DNA of 36,881 bases, taken from JAGLQA01 sp023135565. Its GTDB lineage: Bacteria; Acidobacteriota; Aminicenantia; UBA2199. The stretch is taken from assembly GCA_030639305.1 (NCBI GenBank), contig DAOWCY010000056.1:1-36881 (forward strand). Reading direction: 5' to 3'. Made by a program: the position numbers and the translations under genes. Each line of letters opens with the position of its first letter. Within the stretch, counting starts at the first letter, position 1. Shown one piece after another: positions 26,924 to 35,758 of this stretch. The notes beneath the pieces are model-generated. The model was not told where the DNA came from. It did no database searches and saw only the letters and a list, made by a program, of their open reading frames with translations.

Positions 26924-29632
26924 TCAATGCTTTTGTTTTTTTTCTTCGATTTGTTTCAGCACATCTTTTGCCACTTCCACAACTTCCTGGGGGGCGTTAT
27001 AGTCTTCGCCGGTTTTCATTTGTAATGCGACAATCAAAGGTTCTATATAGGGAGCGCAGGCCGATTCTTTCAACATTTGCAAGCTTTCTTTAGCATAACC
27101 GGCAGCAGCCGCATCAGTAAAGAATGAAATAATGTCATGAGGGAATTCTTTCCCGGCTTCGCAATCTTTCAAAAAACCACTTGCAACCGACAACGCCTCT
27201 TGCCACTTCCCCCGGGCGCCGAGGATTGAGGCATAAGCATGTTGATAATATATTGATCCCGGTTCCTTTTTTAATGCCTCCTGAGCCATTTGTCCTGCCA
27301 AATCAAATCCAGCTTCGAAACCAGTTTCAAAAATTGCCCAGGCCATGGAGTTTAAGCTTTGAGCCGATCTGTTAGACATTTTTAGACATTGAGAAATTGT
27401 GTCTTTTATTTTCTCAAGTTTATCCAATCGTTCTATTTGCAATTTTACTAATTGCCCCCATACCCAACGATCTTCTGGACTAATCTCAACTGCCTTCCAA
27501 TAAGCTTTTTCCGCTTCCTCGTAACGTTCCAATTTCTCATGAAATAACTGCCCCTGCCGTGCCCATGCCCAAGCATGTTTTGGGTTAATCTCGATTGCTT
27601 TTCGATAAACCACTCCCGCCTCTTCGTACCGTTCCAATTTCTCGTGTAATAAACGCCCCAGTTGTGCCCATGCCCAAGCATATTTTGGGTCTATCTCTAT
27701 GGCTTTTCGATATGCCTCTTCTGCCTCTTTATACTTCCCAAACTTTTCGTGTAAAAGTTGACCTAACCGAGCATGTGCTATTTTATCTTTCGGATTAATC
27801 TCGGTTGCTTTCCGAAATGCCCCTTTAGCCTCTTCAAACCGTTTCAATTTATCAAATAATAGCATTCCGAGGCTGCCCCATGCTTGATAACATTTAGGAT
27901 TAATCTCAATCGCTTTTCGATATGCTTTTTCCGCCTCTTCGTATCGTTCCAACTTCTTATGTAATAAACGCCCTAATTGTACCCATGTCCAATCATATTT
28001 TGGGTCTAGCTCTATGGCTTTTCGATAAGCCTCTTCAGCTTCATTATATCTATTTAGATCAATATGGAAAAGTACTCCTATTAGTATCCAGGCAAGGGAA
28101 TAGTTAGGGTTAATCTCAATCGCTTTTCGATATGCCTTTTCTGCTTCCTCGTATTTTTGAGATTTAATTTGCATAGCAAATCCATGCTTTAACCAGGACT
28201 CGGAATCATTCGGGGTTTTTGATAGATCCTCCTGACCAGAATCTTCCGGCATGCCTCCTATTTGGTCTTCAATCACATAACTCCTATCTATTACCTCAAT
28301 AAGAGATTCCGGTATATCTGGAAGCTTGAAAAAATCTGGCACCGTAGATTGTATAATCTGTTTTCGTTCCTCTTCTCTATCAAAATGAAGAACAATTTCT
28401 TTATAAGCAGCAAGGTGATCCTGCCGCTCTTCAGGTTTTAGGCAGCAAGCTTCTTCGGTCAACCGGGCCATCTTTTTAGCCAGCTCTTTGCCTTCGTAGA
28501 AATTGACCATGAAATCAACTACCGCCCGCACCCGGTCCGATTGACTGCCGCTGATACGCATCAGGTGATAAATATTATACAACCTTTCAACAACCTGGTA
28601 ACTCTTTTTTCTACCTTTTGACTTAACCACACATACACTGCCCCTGGATTCGAGCCTTTTTAACAGGGAACTAACTTTGTTAACTGCAAGGCGGGCATCG
28701 CGGGCCACCTGCGCGGCTGCCGCCGGTTCCCAAATATTAGCCAAAGTAATAAAAATTTTTCGTTCCAGGGCAGGCAAACTCTCGATATTACTCTTAAAAT
28801 AAGTGGTGTACTCATCGATCAGATAGGTAAGATGCCCCATCAGTTCGCGGAAAGAAGTGCCTGCTGCAAATGAAGACAATATCGTCAGAAGACGAGGATT
28901 GCCGCCCGTCAAAATCTGCAGGGGGCGAATTCTTTTTTCGTCTACCTTGTGGCCGGTCAAAGATTCCCAGAGAATCTTCGATTCCATAGTGTCAAGCGGA
29001 TCAAGATATTGGATTTTAAAAAGATCAAACATGGCCCTGCCGCTGTTGTCAATTTCATCAAAACGGGATGGGGCTGTCGCCAACAACATGATCCTGGGTT
29101 CATTTAAAAGCGTGTGGCGAATATTCCAGCTTTCATCAGCGCCGATTTGTTCATCAAAGAGCATGTTCAGGTTTTCTACAACCAGGAGAAGACGTTTTTT
29201 TTGCTCGTCGGCAAAATCCATCAAACAGGCCAATGCCCGCTCATATAAACGTTTTTCATCCCGCTCTTCTTTTAATAGGTCATGATGCGCTGTTAGGTTT
29301 TTGTCCCCTGTCTGCTTACTTAGATGAAATATCGCCCGCAACCAGAATTCAGCGGCAGTCATAATTTCGTAACTTTCCTCACTGAATACGAGAGGATACC
29401 AACTGAGATTCAATTCTTTATCATTAATAATGTATGCCGCGGCACGAAGCGCCAGCATGGTTTTCCCCATTCCCCGCGGTCCAATCACAAGTATATTTTG
29501 ATTAGAATCGGTGTGGTTTTCCTTGATGGTTTCTATTATTAGATCCAGGTCTACGTGACGCACCACAAACGAACGTACCAGTTCATCACGGGAAAGGAAA
29601 GCCGGGTTGTATTTGACCATGGGAAATTTCAT
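26924..29632 (-). CDS. STAND-like P-loop ATPase with C-terminal TPR repeats
   Basis: 902 aa. Start at ATG 29632, because GGAG lies 4 nt upstream and the upstream gene ends there as TAATG. Walker A is GPRGMGKT at residues 51-58. The Walker B-like strand is LLLVVEN at about 148-154, with Glu where Asp is usual. A winged-helix segment follows (AAQVARDARLAVNKVSSLLK). From about residue 475 come seven TPRs of about 37 residues, with the repeated block AYRKAIEINPK. This build (ATPase, winged helix, protein-binding repeats) is that of STAND signalling and defence ATPases. The ligand and effector are unknown; no nuclease or other effector domain is visible. Confidence 0.85.
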   Translation of the reverse strand: MKFPMVKYNPAFLSRDELVRSFVVRHVDLDLIIETIKENHTDSNQNILVIGPRGMGKTMLALRAAAYIINDKELNLSWYPLVFSEESYEIMTAAEFWLRAIFHLSKQTGDKNLTAHHDLLKEERDEKRLYERALACLMDFADEQKKRLLLVVENLNMLFDEQIGADESWNIRHTLLNEPRIMLLATAPSRFDEIDNSGRAMFDLFKIQYLDPLDTMESKILWESLTGHKVDEKRIRPLQILTGGNPRLLTILSSFAAGTSFRELMGHLTYLIDEYTTYFKSNIESLPALERKIFITLANIWEPAAAAQVARDARLAVNKVSSLLKRLESRGSVCVVKSKGRKKSYQVVERLYNIYHLMRISGSQSDRVRAVVDFMVNFYEGKELAKKMARLTEEACCLKPEERQDHLAAYKEIVLHFDREEERKQIIQSTVPDFFKLPDIPESLIEVIDRSYVIEDQIGGMPEDSGQEDLSKTPNDSESWLKHGFAMQIKSQKYEEAEKAYRKAIEINPNYSLAWILIGVLFHIDLNRYNEAEEAYRKAIELDPKYDWTWVQLGRLLHKKLERYEEAEKAYRKAIEINPKCYQAWGSLGMLLFDKLKRFEEAKGAFRKATEINPKDKIAHARLGQLLHEKFGKYKEAEEAYRKAIEIDPKYAWAWAQLGRLLHEKLERYEEAGVVYRKAIEINPKHAWAWARQGQLFHEKLERYEEAEKAYWKAVEISPEDRWVWGQLVKLQIERLDKLEKIKDTISQCLKMSNRSAQSLNSMAWAIFETGFEAGFDLAGQMAQEALKKEPGSIYYQHAYASILGARGKWQEALSVASGFLKDCEAGKEFPHDIISFFTDAAAAGYAKESLQMLKESACAPYIEPLIVALQMKTGEDYNAPQEVVEVAKDVLKQIEEKKQKH

Positions 29633-30879
29633 TATCTCCGTTCCCTCCCGGCAGCCGGGAGATACTGGAAACCGAACCGGGCTTTCCACCAGTCACGAAC
29701 CAAATTTGAGACAAAAACGTGGGCATCTTTTTTCTTAATCAAGTAACCGTCGTGTTCAAGAATACCAATAATCTCTCTTAACGCTTCTTTTGATCTTTTG
29801 GCATCCAGGTCGGAATCGAGCCTGAGTATCTCTGCCGCCTTGACGGTTAACCTTCCTGTCACTGCCGCTTCCGTCAATAGTTCAAGAGCCAATGGCAGCA
29901 GCTCATTACTGAGAACCATTTTCAAACGCTCTTCATAAGTGCTGAGTTCCGCATGACCTCGCACACTAAGCATTCGGGATTTAAAAATTCTATCCGCATC
30001 TTCTTTACGGCACTCCATATTCTTACGTTTTTTGCAATCAATATAAATATAATTGAAAAATATTTGCACATGATGGGGAATCGGTGAGCCGATTAGTTTT
30101 AGCATTCGTTCTTTTGCGCCTTCCCGGAAAAGGATTTTGTAGTTGTTGGCCAGGGCTTGAAGGCAGCCTGCCGCAGTTTTTACGTCCCAGGGATCCAGTT
30201 CAAAAGGTGTGAACGTATTGACGGTATGACTCAATCCTGCCTGCTGCAAAATCGGTTCCAAACCAATAGAGCCGGTAAGCACTATGCGAATCCTGCCCTT
30301 ATATTGAATAGTAATAGAACGAATCCAGGACAAAAAAGTATCCGCCTCTTTTAATCGCTCCGGTGTTATTTTATATTCAGCGCCTTTAAGAAGTCTATTA
30401 ATAACCAGGGGAAATTCGTCCATAAAAATAATAACAGGGTCTTCTGAGGTAGCAATAGCTTCGATCATCCTGTCACCTTTGTTTTGCCAGTTGGAGAGTA
30501 ATGCGTCGCGGAACTTTGTGGTTAGATCATTGTTACTTAACGAATCGATGCTGACGGCTGCTGTTGATATGATATTTTTAAATACATCTTTGGTTTTGCT
30601 CCATAATTTCATATGAGGGCGAGTCGCTACGCTGAGTTCAGTAATAACGTCAGCGTGCGAATTGCTCTTTTGCAAGTCTAACTGTAAACAGCAAAAACGG
30701 TCACTTATCCTGTTGCCTGCTTCCCTGATTAAACTTGTTTTACCTATCCGCCGTGGGGCTGTAATCATGATATTGGCTCCCTCATCTAATAGCTCAATTA
30801 AGTTTTCAAGCTCCTCTTCGCGGTTCCAGAACCTTTCTTTGTCTACCCAGGGGCCAACTTCACGCACTAATTTTTTCAC
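29632..30879 (-). CDS. AAA/STAND ATPase of the archaeal-type P-loop group
   Basis: 415 aa from a GTG with AGGAGG 5 nt upstream. Walker A APRRIGKTS is at residues 41-49, Walker B VIIFMDEFP at 149-157, and the sensor-like strand IVLTGSIGLEP near 199-209. The C-terminal part is helical with a winged-helix look (LRDSDLDAKRSKEALREII region). It is related to, but not a duplicate of, the downstream TPR ATPase. The two genes share the TAATG junction and one promoter, so the proteins probably act together. The function is unknown; sensing or defence is inferred. Confidence 0.85.
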   Translation of the reverse strand: MKKLVREVGPWVDKERFWNREEELENLIELLDEGANIMITAPRRIGKTSLIREAGNRISDRFCCLQLDLQKSNSHADVITELSVATRPHMKLWSKTKDVFKNIISTAAVSIDSLSNNDLTTKFRDALLSNWQNKGDRMIEAIATSEDPVIIFMDEFPLVINRLLKGAEYKITPERLKEADTFLSWIRSITIQYKGRIRIVLTGSIGLEPILQQAGLSHTVNTFTPFELDPWDVKTAAGCLQALANNYKILFREGAKERMLKLIGSPIPHHVQIFFNYIYIDCKKRKNMECRKEDADRIFKSRMLSVRGHAELSTYEERLKMVLSNELLPLALELLTEAAVTGRLTVKAAEILRLDSDLDAKRSKEALREIIGILEHDGYLIKKKDAHVFVSNLVRDWWKARFGFQYLPAAGRERR

Positions 30880-30892
30880 TAATTACCTCCTG

Positions 30893-30937
30893 CAACAAAA
30901 TTGTTGCCAACAGATTCGTTGCCAACAAATTTGTTGG
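30893..30937. promoter_or_regulatory. Three tandem 15-bp palindromes, operator array of the ATPase pair
   Basis: Three head-to-tail units read CAACAAAATTGTTGC, CAACAGATTCGTTGC and CAACAAATTTGTTGG on the plus strand. The third has the perfect palindrome CAACAAATTTGTTG; the others keep the CAAC/GTTG arms. The array lies between the -10 box (30942-30947, minus) and the Shine-Dalgarno, so it covers the expected transcription start and 5' leader. It should bind a dimeric regulator in phase at 15-bp steps, or form RNA hairpins. Confidence 0.65.
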
Positions 30938-30941
30938 TAAC

Positions 30942-30970
30942 AGTATGGCGTGAAAAAACTCTTTTGTCAA
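30942..30970 (-). promoter_or_regulatory. Promoter of the ATPase pair
   Basis: On the minus strand a perfect TTGACA (30970-30965) is followed by 17 bp and CATACT (30947-30942). Transcription would start within the third palindrome of the operator array. Confidence 0.6.
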
Positions 30971-31052
30971 CTAATTTTTGTTTTTTTTAGATTTTTTTAA
31001 GATACACTTTTTTGCCGCAGTATGAATGAGGGCTTTTATTTATAAAATCTAT

Positions 31053-31484
31053 TTATTTTAAGCTCGAGAAGAAAAAATCGAGAATCTCTCGCCATTGGGA
31101 ATCATTTTCGTATTCTTTAACTACGATCCCCTCGGAAGTGTTGCCCAACAACATGCGGGTGAGAAAGATTCCCTTTCGATAAAGACACAATACAGGCTTG
31201 TTAATCCTGAGTGCATAAGAAATCTCATAACCGACTCCCAAAGAAGGATTACTAACTTCCGCAATCAGACAGTCACACTCTTCGATCCACTCGATGTCAC
31301 GAGTGTATATCCAGCGCGGGGTAAAAGCTTTTTCTAATTCCAGCACATCGGGCTGAACCACATGCTCCGTCAAAACCCGGTGACCTGATTCTTTGAGATA
31401 AGCGACTATTCTTTGATAAACTTCTAGGTACTGCCTGCCTCCTGCTATCGAACCACCGAAATATATTTTTTTTGCTTGCTTCAT
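31053..31484 (-). CDS. Nucleoside 2-deoxyribosyltransferase-like N-hydrolase (DNPH1/Rcl-like)
   Basis: 143 aa. KKIYFGGSIAGGRQYLEVYQ begins the Rossmann-like fold. CDCLIAEVSNPSLGVGYEIS carries the conserved Asp, Glu and Tyr/Glu residues of the family, which cleave the N-glycosidic bond of deoxynucleoside monophosphates. The length fits DNPH1 rather than the larger transferases. AAGGA lies 8 nt before the ATG, at the boundary with the modular repeat. The amidohydrolase gene lies upstream in the same direction, and the ATPase operon downstream has its own promoter. It is probably a housekeeping nucleotide sanitising enzyme. Confidence 0.8.
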   Translation of the reverse strand: MKQAKKIYFGGSIAGGRQYLEVYQRIVAYLKESGHRVLTEHVVQPDVLELEKAFTPRWIYTRDIEWIEECDCLIAEVSNPSLGVGYEISYALRINKPVLCLYRKGIFLTRMLLGNTSEGIVVKEYENDSQWREILDFFFSSLK

Positions 31485-31497
31485 TTTTATATTCCTT

Positions 31498-31574
31498 GCC
31501 TCCGGCAGCCCTGCCGGGGGCCAAACTTTTGAAAAAGTTTGAACAAAACTTCTTATGATTAAAAATCAAAAGCA
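31498..31574 (-). repeat. Modular repeat between the amidohydrolase and DNPH1-like genes
   Basis: In minus direction it starts within the last codons of the amidohydrolase (AATGCTTTTGATTTTTAA), has the AT hairpin CAAACTTTTTCAAAAGTTTG, and ends GGCTGCCGGAGGCAA next to the Shine-Dalgarno of the DNPH1-like gene. It therefore fills the whole intercistronic space. Confidence 0.88.
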
Positions 31575-33187
31575 TTACCTTTGCCGCGAAGAACCAAGCC
31601 GGGGAAAATACCGGTGATCTTGCTGTTTTCGACCACCAACCGGCCATTCACCAATACATACGGAATACCCACAGGATACCGGTGCGGCTCCTGCCAGGTG
31701 GCGACGTCCGCCACTTTCGCCGCATCCACTATCGCTATGTCCGCATAATAACCCTCTTTTAAACTGCCCCTGTCTTTAAATCCAAGCCTTTGGGCAGGCA
31801 GAGAGGTCATCTTTCTAATAGCTTCCGGGAAAGTAAGGATGCCTTTCTCCCGCACATACAGCCGCAGCACCCGGGGAAAAGTGCCGTAATTACGAGGATG
31901 CGGATTGCCTAAACCAAATGTCCTGATCGCACCGTCCGAGGCATGAGCAGTATGCGGGTACTTCATAATACGCTCGATGTCTTCATCACTAAGACAAAAA
32001 TAAATAGCGCCGGATTGCCCGTCTTCTTCTATCTCCTTTGTTTGCAGCCGGATGATCAATTCCACGCCCTGCTCTAAGGTGACGGGAAGGTTCTTCTTCT
32101 CCAGTATCTGCTCGATGGTCAGCCCTTCGAGCTCTGGCTCAGGCGAGTACCGGGAAATCATGATGCGGTTAAGATCATTGCCGCCGCGATCATGCTCGAT
32201 GTTATACTTTATTTCCGCAATAAGACGGGGTCGCAACTCCGCGTTTTTCCAGCGCTCTATCCACTTCTTTTTTTCCCCTTCTAAAGACCAGGGCGGGAAA
32301 AGCACAGTCAACCCGGTGCCGGTAGCAGGGTAAGGATATTGGTCTAAAAGCACGTTGATCCCGGCTTTGCGGGCTTCCTCCACTAATGCCAGGGTTTGGA
32401 CGCTACTGCCCCAGTTGTCTATGCCGGTAATTTTGTGATGGGAAATTTGCACCGGGATTTTGGCGGCTTTGCCTACAGCGATGGCTTCTTGAAGAGATTT
32501 TAGGACGTCGATGCCCTCTTCCCGCATGTGAGTAGCATAAAAACCGCCATACTGCTGCACCACTTTAGCTAATTCGATCACCTCGGCGGTTTTGGCAAAA
32601 GCTCCGGGTATATATTTCAAACCGGTGGAAATCCCCACTGCCCCGTCTTTCATAGCCTGGGCAGTTAGTTTTTTCATCTCTTCCAGTTCTTTTGTTTCCG
32701 GATCGCGGTCGGCATTGCCCATCACTTTTTTGCGGATGGTGTTGTGCCCAACCAGGGTGCAAAAATTGAGGGCTATCTTCTTTTTTTCTACTTCTTCTAA
32801 AAAAGAACCGATGGGGAAACACGAACCGCCGCAATTTCCGCCCAGCACTGTGGTGACTCCCTGGAGGATGTAGTTGTGGGCGTCGGGGTGTTTCAAAAGG
32901 TTACGGCCGGCATGGGTATGAATGTCGATAAACCCGGGACAGACCATAAGGCCGGTGGCGTCTATAATTTTGGCTGCTTTTTTTCCCGCCAGAGCGCCGA
33001 TCTCTTTTATTTTGCCTTTAAGAATGCCGATATCGGCGGGATAGGGTTTTTGGCCCGAACCATCGACGATAGTGCCATTTTTGATAATGATGTCGAAGTC
33101 GGGCCGAAAAATAGCACCAAATGCAAAATAAATAATCAGAACTGCAGCCAGCACAAGAATAACAATAAAAGCTGTTTTTAATTTCAT
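31559..33187 (-). CDS. Membrane-anchored D-aminoacylase-type amidohydrolase
   Basis: 542 aa from ATG 33187; a TTG at 33205 is an alternative, and no strong ribosome site is seen. Residues 5-25 form one transmembrane or signal helix, so the enzyme probably faces the periplasm. FDIIIKNGTIVDGSGQKPY and the metal motif GFIDIHTHAG (H90, H92) are amidohydrolase hallmarks. C119 in GGNCGGS, THMREEG, ISHHKITG and the Asp in ASDGAI match N-acyl-D-amino-acid deacylases. It would release free D-amino acids from N-acylated ones or related amides. The final NAFDF residues come from a modular repeat copy. Confidence 0.87.
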   Translation of the reverse strand: MKLKTAFIVILVLAAVLIIYFAFGAIFRPDFDIIIKNGTIVDGSGQKPYPADIGILKGKIKEIGALAGKKAAKIIDATGLMVCPGFIDIHTHAGRNLLKHPDAHNYILQGVTTVLGGNCGGSCFPIGSFLEEVEKKKIALNFCTLVGHNTIRKKVMGNADRDPETKELEEMKKLTAQAMKDGAVGISTGLKYIPGAFAKTAEVIELAKVVQQYGGFYATHMREEGIDVLKSLQEAIAVGKAAKIPVQISHHKITGIDNWGSSVQTLALVEEARKAGINVLLDQYPYPATGTGLTVLFPPWSLEGEKKKWIERWKNAELRPRLIAEIKYNIEHDRGGNDLNRIMISRYSPEPELEGLTIEQILEKKNLPVTLEQGVELIIRLQTKEIEEDGQSGAIYFCLSDEDIERIMKYPHTAHASDGAIRTFGLGNPHPRNYGTFPRVLRLYVREKGILTFPEAIRKMTSLPAQRLGFKDRGSLKEGYYADIAIVDAAKVADVATWQEPHRYPVGIPYVLVNGRLVVENSKITGIFPGLVLRGKGNAFDF

Positions 33188-33342
33188 GTCTAATAATAAA
33201 GACAAAAAGAGATAAAATCAAGACCTTTCCGATGAACTAAACGTAAAGCTTGCAATTTCCCGCTGGTTGTGGTAATTTTGACTCTTAAATCGGCCTTCCC
33301 GGCATAGAAGCAATCATAGATTTTCCCGGTAGGAGCAAGAAC

Positions 33343-35226
33343 ATGCCTCATGAAGAAAACGGGTTATTGGACCACCATAACCAATTATTAAAAATTTTAC
33401 CCAAACTATTCGGTAAATTAAGCAGCGATGAACTCGAAGCCATCATAGGATGGGCAGACGGTGTGCACATCAAACAGGGAGAAGAACTCTTCCGCCAGGA
33501 CGAAGCAGGGGACAGCTTTTATATCCTCCTCAGCGGCAGCCTGAGCGCAGCAGCCAAAGACAGAAATGGCGTACAGCATATAGTCGGCGGCATAAAAGCC
33601 GGCGAAATCGTCGGCGAAATGGCTTTGCTTTCCGATGAAAAACGTTCGGCAGCGGTATTTGCCAACCGTGACTCCTATGCCGTTAAGTTCTCGAAAGCCG
33701 AGTTTAGCGCCTTGCTAAAAAAATACCCGGGACTGATGATGAGGGTAACAAAATTAATAGTGGATAGGCTGCGGGTTTCTATCGGTTCTGAAGAAGAGGA
33801 AGAAGAGTGCACCGTGATGGCGGTTGTGCCCTTAAGCCCGGACACGCGGCTGCGGGAATTCCTGGACCCCTTGCTGAAAGAACTTTCCGCTGGCGATTCC
33901 TTATTGCATCTAAACAGTAAAAAACTCGACAGTCGGATGGGTACGCCTGGGATAGCCCAATGTCACGGCGAGCACCCCGACAGCATGAGGATTTCCGCCT
34001 GGGTAACGAGACAGGAAACAAAACACCGCTTTATCATCTATGAAGCCGACCCCAAAGCGTCTAACTGGACGAAGAGGTGTATCAGCCAGTCGGACCAGGT
34101 GCTGTTGGTGGGCAATGCCTGGGACAACCCCGGCCTGAGTGAGATAGAATCGAAATTCATATATACAGGTAAAAATAAAAACCCAACCCGGCAAAGATTG
34201 GTATTACTGCACCCTGGGGACAGCAAGCTGCCCACAGGCACGGACCGCTGGCTCAAAACCAGGAAGGTGGAAATGCATTTCCATACCCGTTTAGGCAGCT
34301 ATAAAGATATACGCCGCATGAGCCGGATGCTGTCCGGGAAAACCGTCGGTATTGCTTTAGGCGGCGGTGGGGCGCGCGGATTTTCGCAGGTCGGCGCTAT
34401 CAGGGCTTTAGAAGAAGCAGGGATTCCCATCGACCTGATCGGCGGCACCAGCATGGGTGCTTTTATCGCCGCCGGTTATGCTTATGGTTGGGACCCCGCC
34501 GCCCTGGAACAGGTAATCAAAAAAACCTTTAAAAAAGGGGCTTTACTACGCGATGTTACCCTGCCCATGGTATCGCTTTCATCGGGCCGGGCCCTGACAA
34601 GGGGGATAAAAAAGTGTTTCGGGGACACAAAAATCGAAGACTTGTGGCTGCCTTATTTTTGTGTATCCAGCAACATCACTCATGCTGAGAAAGAAGTTCA
34701 CCGGCGTGGTTATTTATGGCAGGCTATCCGGGCCAGCGGCGGTTTACAGGGTTTCTTCCCACCTTTTGTTTTAGACGGTGATTTGCATGTAGACGGCGCC
34801 ATGTTTGCCAACCTGCCTGTAGATATAATGAAAATTTTTTGTAAAGGTCGGGTCATCGGCATAGACGTCAGCCCGCCGGTGGATTTAGGGGAGAATACTT
34901 CTTATGGGGATTCGCTTTCCGGTTGGCGGATATTGTGGAAAAAGCTTAATCCTTTTGCCAAACCCATCAGGATGCCCGGTATCGGGACTATCTTGCAGCG
35001 GGCCGGGGAAATCAGCAGCATTGCGCATCACAAAGATGTGATAGAGAGTAAAACCGATTTTTATCTCAGTATGCCGGTGGAAGAGTACGGTTTATTGGAT
35101 TTCAAATCTGCATCGAAGATTATAGCCGCCGGTTATGAACATGCCAAAAAGGAGATCGACAAATTCCTCGGAGGTGACCGTTCTTTGGAGAGCAAGCAGA
35201 TATATGTGCCCTGGTGGTTGAAGTAG
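33343..35226 (+). CDS. Patatin-like phospholipase with N-terminal cNMP-binding domain (NTE type)
   Basis: 627 aa with TAGGAG before the ATG. Residues about 15-140 are a cyclic-nucleotide-binding domain (LFRQDEAGDSFYILLSGSLS, then GEIVGEMALLSDEKRSAAVFA). The middle is the NTE-type linker domain (ISQSDQVLLVGNAWD). The patatin domain has the oxyanion loop GGGGARG (about 341-347), the nucleophile S370 in GGTSMGA and D484 in DGAMFANLP, so the Ser-Asp dyad is complete. It should hydrolyse phospholipids or lysophospholipids and be gated by its N-terminal domain. It is transcribed alone, divergent from the amidohydrolase gene. Confidence 0.92.
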   Translation: MPHEENGLLDHHNQLLKILPKLFGKLSSDELEAIIGWADGVHIKQGEELFRQDEAGDSFYILLSGSLSAAAKDRNGVQHIVGGIKAGEIVGEMALLSDEKRSAAVFANRDSYAVKFSKAEFSALLKKYPGLMMRVTKLIVDRLRVSIGSEEEEEECTVMAVVPLSPDTRLREFLDPLLKELSAGDSLLHLNSKKLDSRMGTPGIAQCHGEHPDSMRISAWVTRQETKHRFIIYEADPKASNWTKRCISQSDQVLLVGNAWDNPGLSEIESKFIYTGKNKNPTRQRLVLLHPGDSKLPTGTDRWLKTRKVEMHFHTRLGSYKDIRRMSRMLSGKTVGIALGGGGARGFSQVGAIRALEEAGIPIDLIGGTSMGAFIAAGYAYGWDPAALEQVIKKTFKKGALLRDVTLPMVSLSSGRALTRGIKKCFGDTKIEDLWLPYFCVSSNITHAEKEVHRRGYLWQAIRASGGLQGFFPPFVLDGDLHVDGAMFANLPVDIMKIFCKGRVIGIDVSPPVDLGENTSYGDSLSGWRILWKKLNPFAKPIRMPGIGTILQRAGEISSIAHHKDVIESKTDFYLSMPVEEYGLLDFKSASKIIAAGYEHAKKEIDKFLGGDRSLESKQIYVPWWLK

Positions 35227-35284
35227 CGATAATAGTTTTTCATGATGCGCGCCTCGCCCGGAAACGAATGAAATTACCCCCGAA

Positions 35285-35379
35285 AGGGACAGCGGGTGAG
35301 CGCTTTTGATTCTAACTTATCAAAAGTTTTGATCAAACTTTTTCAAAAGTTTGGCCCCCGGCAGGGTCGCCGAAGGCAA
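35285..35379 (+). repeat. Modular intergenic repeat after the patatin gene
   Basis: GGGACAGCGGGTGAGCGCTT, TTGATTCTAA, then the palindrome AAAAGTTTTGATCAAACTTT, hairpin CAAACTTTTTCAAAAGTTTG and GGCCCCCGGCAGGGTCGCCG with AAGGCAA. It has the same orientation as the upstream gene and lies 59 nt after its stop. Confidence 0.9.
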
Positions 35380-35437
35380 AAAGTAATCTCATAGTAGCTG
35401 AATTATGAGTGATGAGGGGACTGCCGAAGGGCGTGTA

Positions 35438-35473
35438 ATGTCACGTTTCAAAAAACAAGCTCAAACGTGACAT
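35438..35473. repeat. Perfect 11-bp inverted repeat
   Basis: ATGTCACGTTT (35438-35448) and AAACGTGACAT (35463-35473) around a 14-nt loop. There is no U-tract after it, so it is not a standard terminator. It could be a split operator or a structured RNA element in the 532-bp gap between the patatin and hydratase genes. Confidence 0.55.
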
Positions 35474-35558
35474 CCGGAAATACTTTTTATAAAAGTTTAT
35501 TCTAAAAAGGGATTATTTTTGCGTGACAGTTTGAAAAAAATAAAATATCTTGTAGGGG

Positions 35559-35587
35559 TTGACAAGACTGCGTTTTTTGGTGATAAT
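35559..35587 (+). promoter_or_regulatory. Candidate promoter of the hydratase gene
   Basis: Perfect TTGACA at 35559-35564, 17-bp spacer, GATAAT at 35582-35587. It is about 170 nt upstream of the hydratase ATG, with a repeat fragment between. Confidence 0.45.
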
Positions 35588-35645
35588 TTTTTTTAAAACA
35601 TCCCAACCGGTATGCTGCATTTTTGGATGAAACTCTAATGAGTTT

Positions 35646-35710
35646 GCCTCCGGCGGCCAACTTTTTGAAAAAAGTTGGACAAAAACTTTTGTTGAGCCGC
35701 TGTGCGGCAA
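35646..35710 (-). repeat. Short inverted copy of the modular repeat
   Basis: GCCTCCGGCGGCC, then hairpin AACTTTTTGAAAAAAGTT, then GGACAAAAACTTTTGTTGAG and GCCGCTGTGCGGC. It points against the hydratase gene, unlike most copies. Confidence 0.7.
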
Positions 35711-35758
35711 TGGCGCTGCGTGGGTGTTTCTAATTATAGTTAATTTAAGGAGAACGAA

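Noticed and set aside
30893..30937. Palindrome array as a CRISPR or attachment site
   Set aside because: Units are contiguous with no spacers, and position at a promoter fits an operator better.
35513..35710. 65-residue minus-strand open frame in the patatin-hydratase gap
   Set aside because: It starts inside a repeat copy and shows no protein-like pattern.
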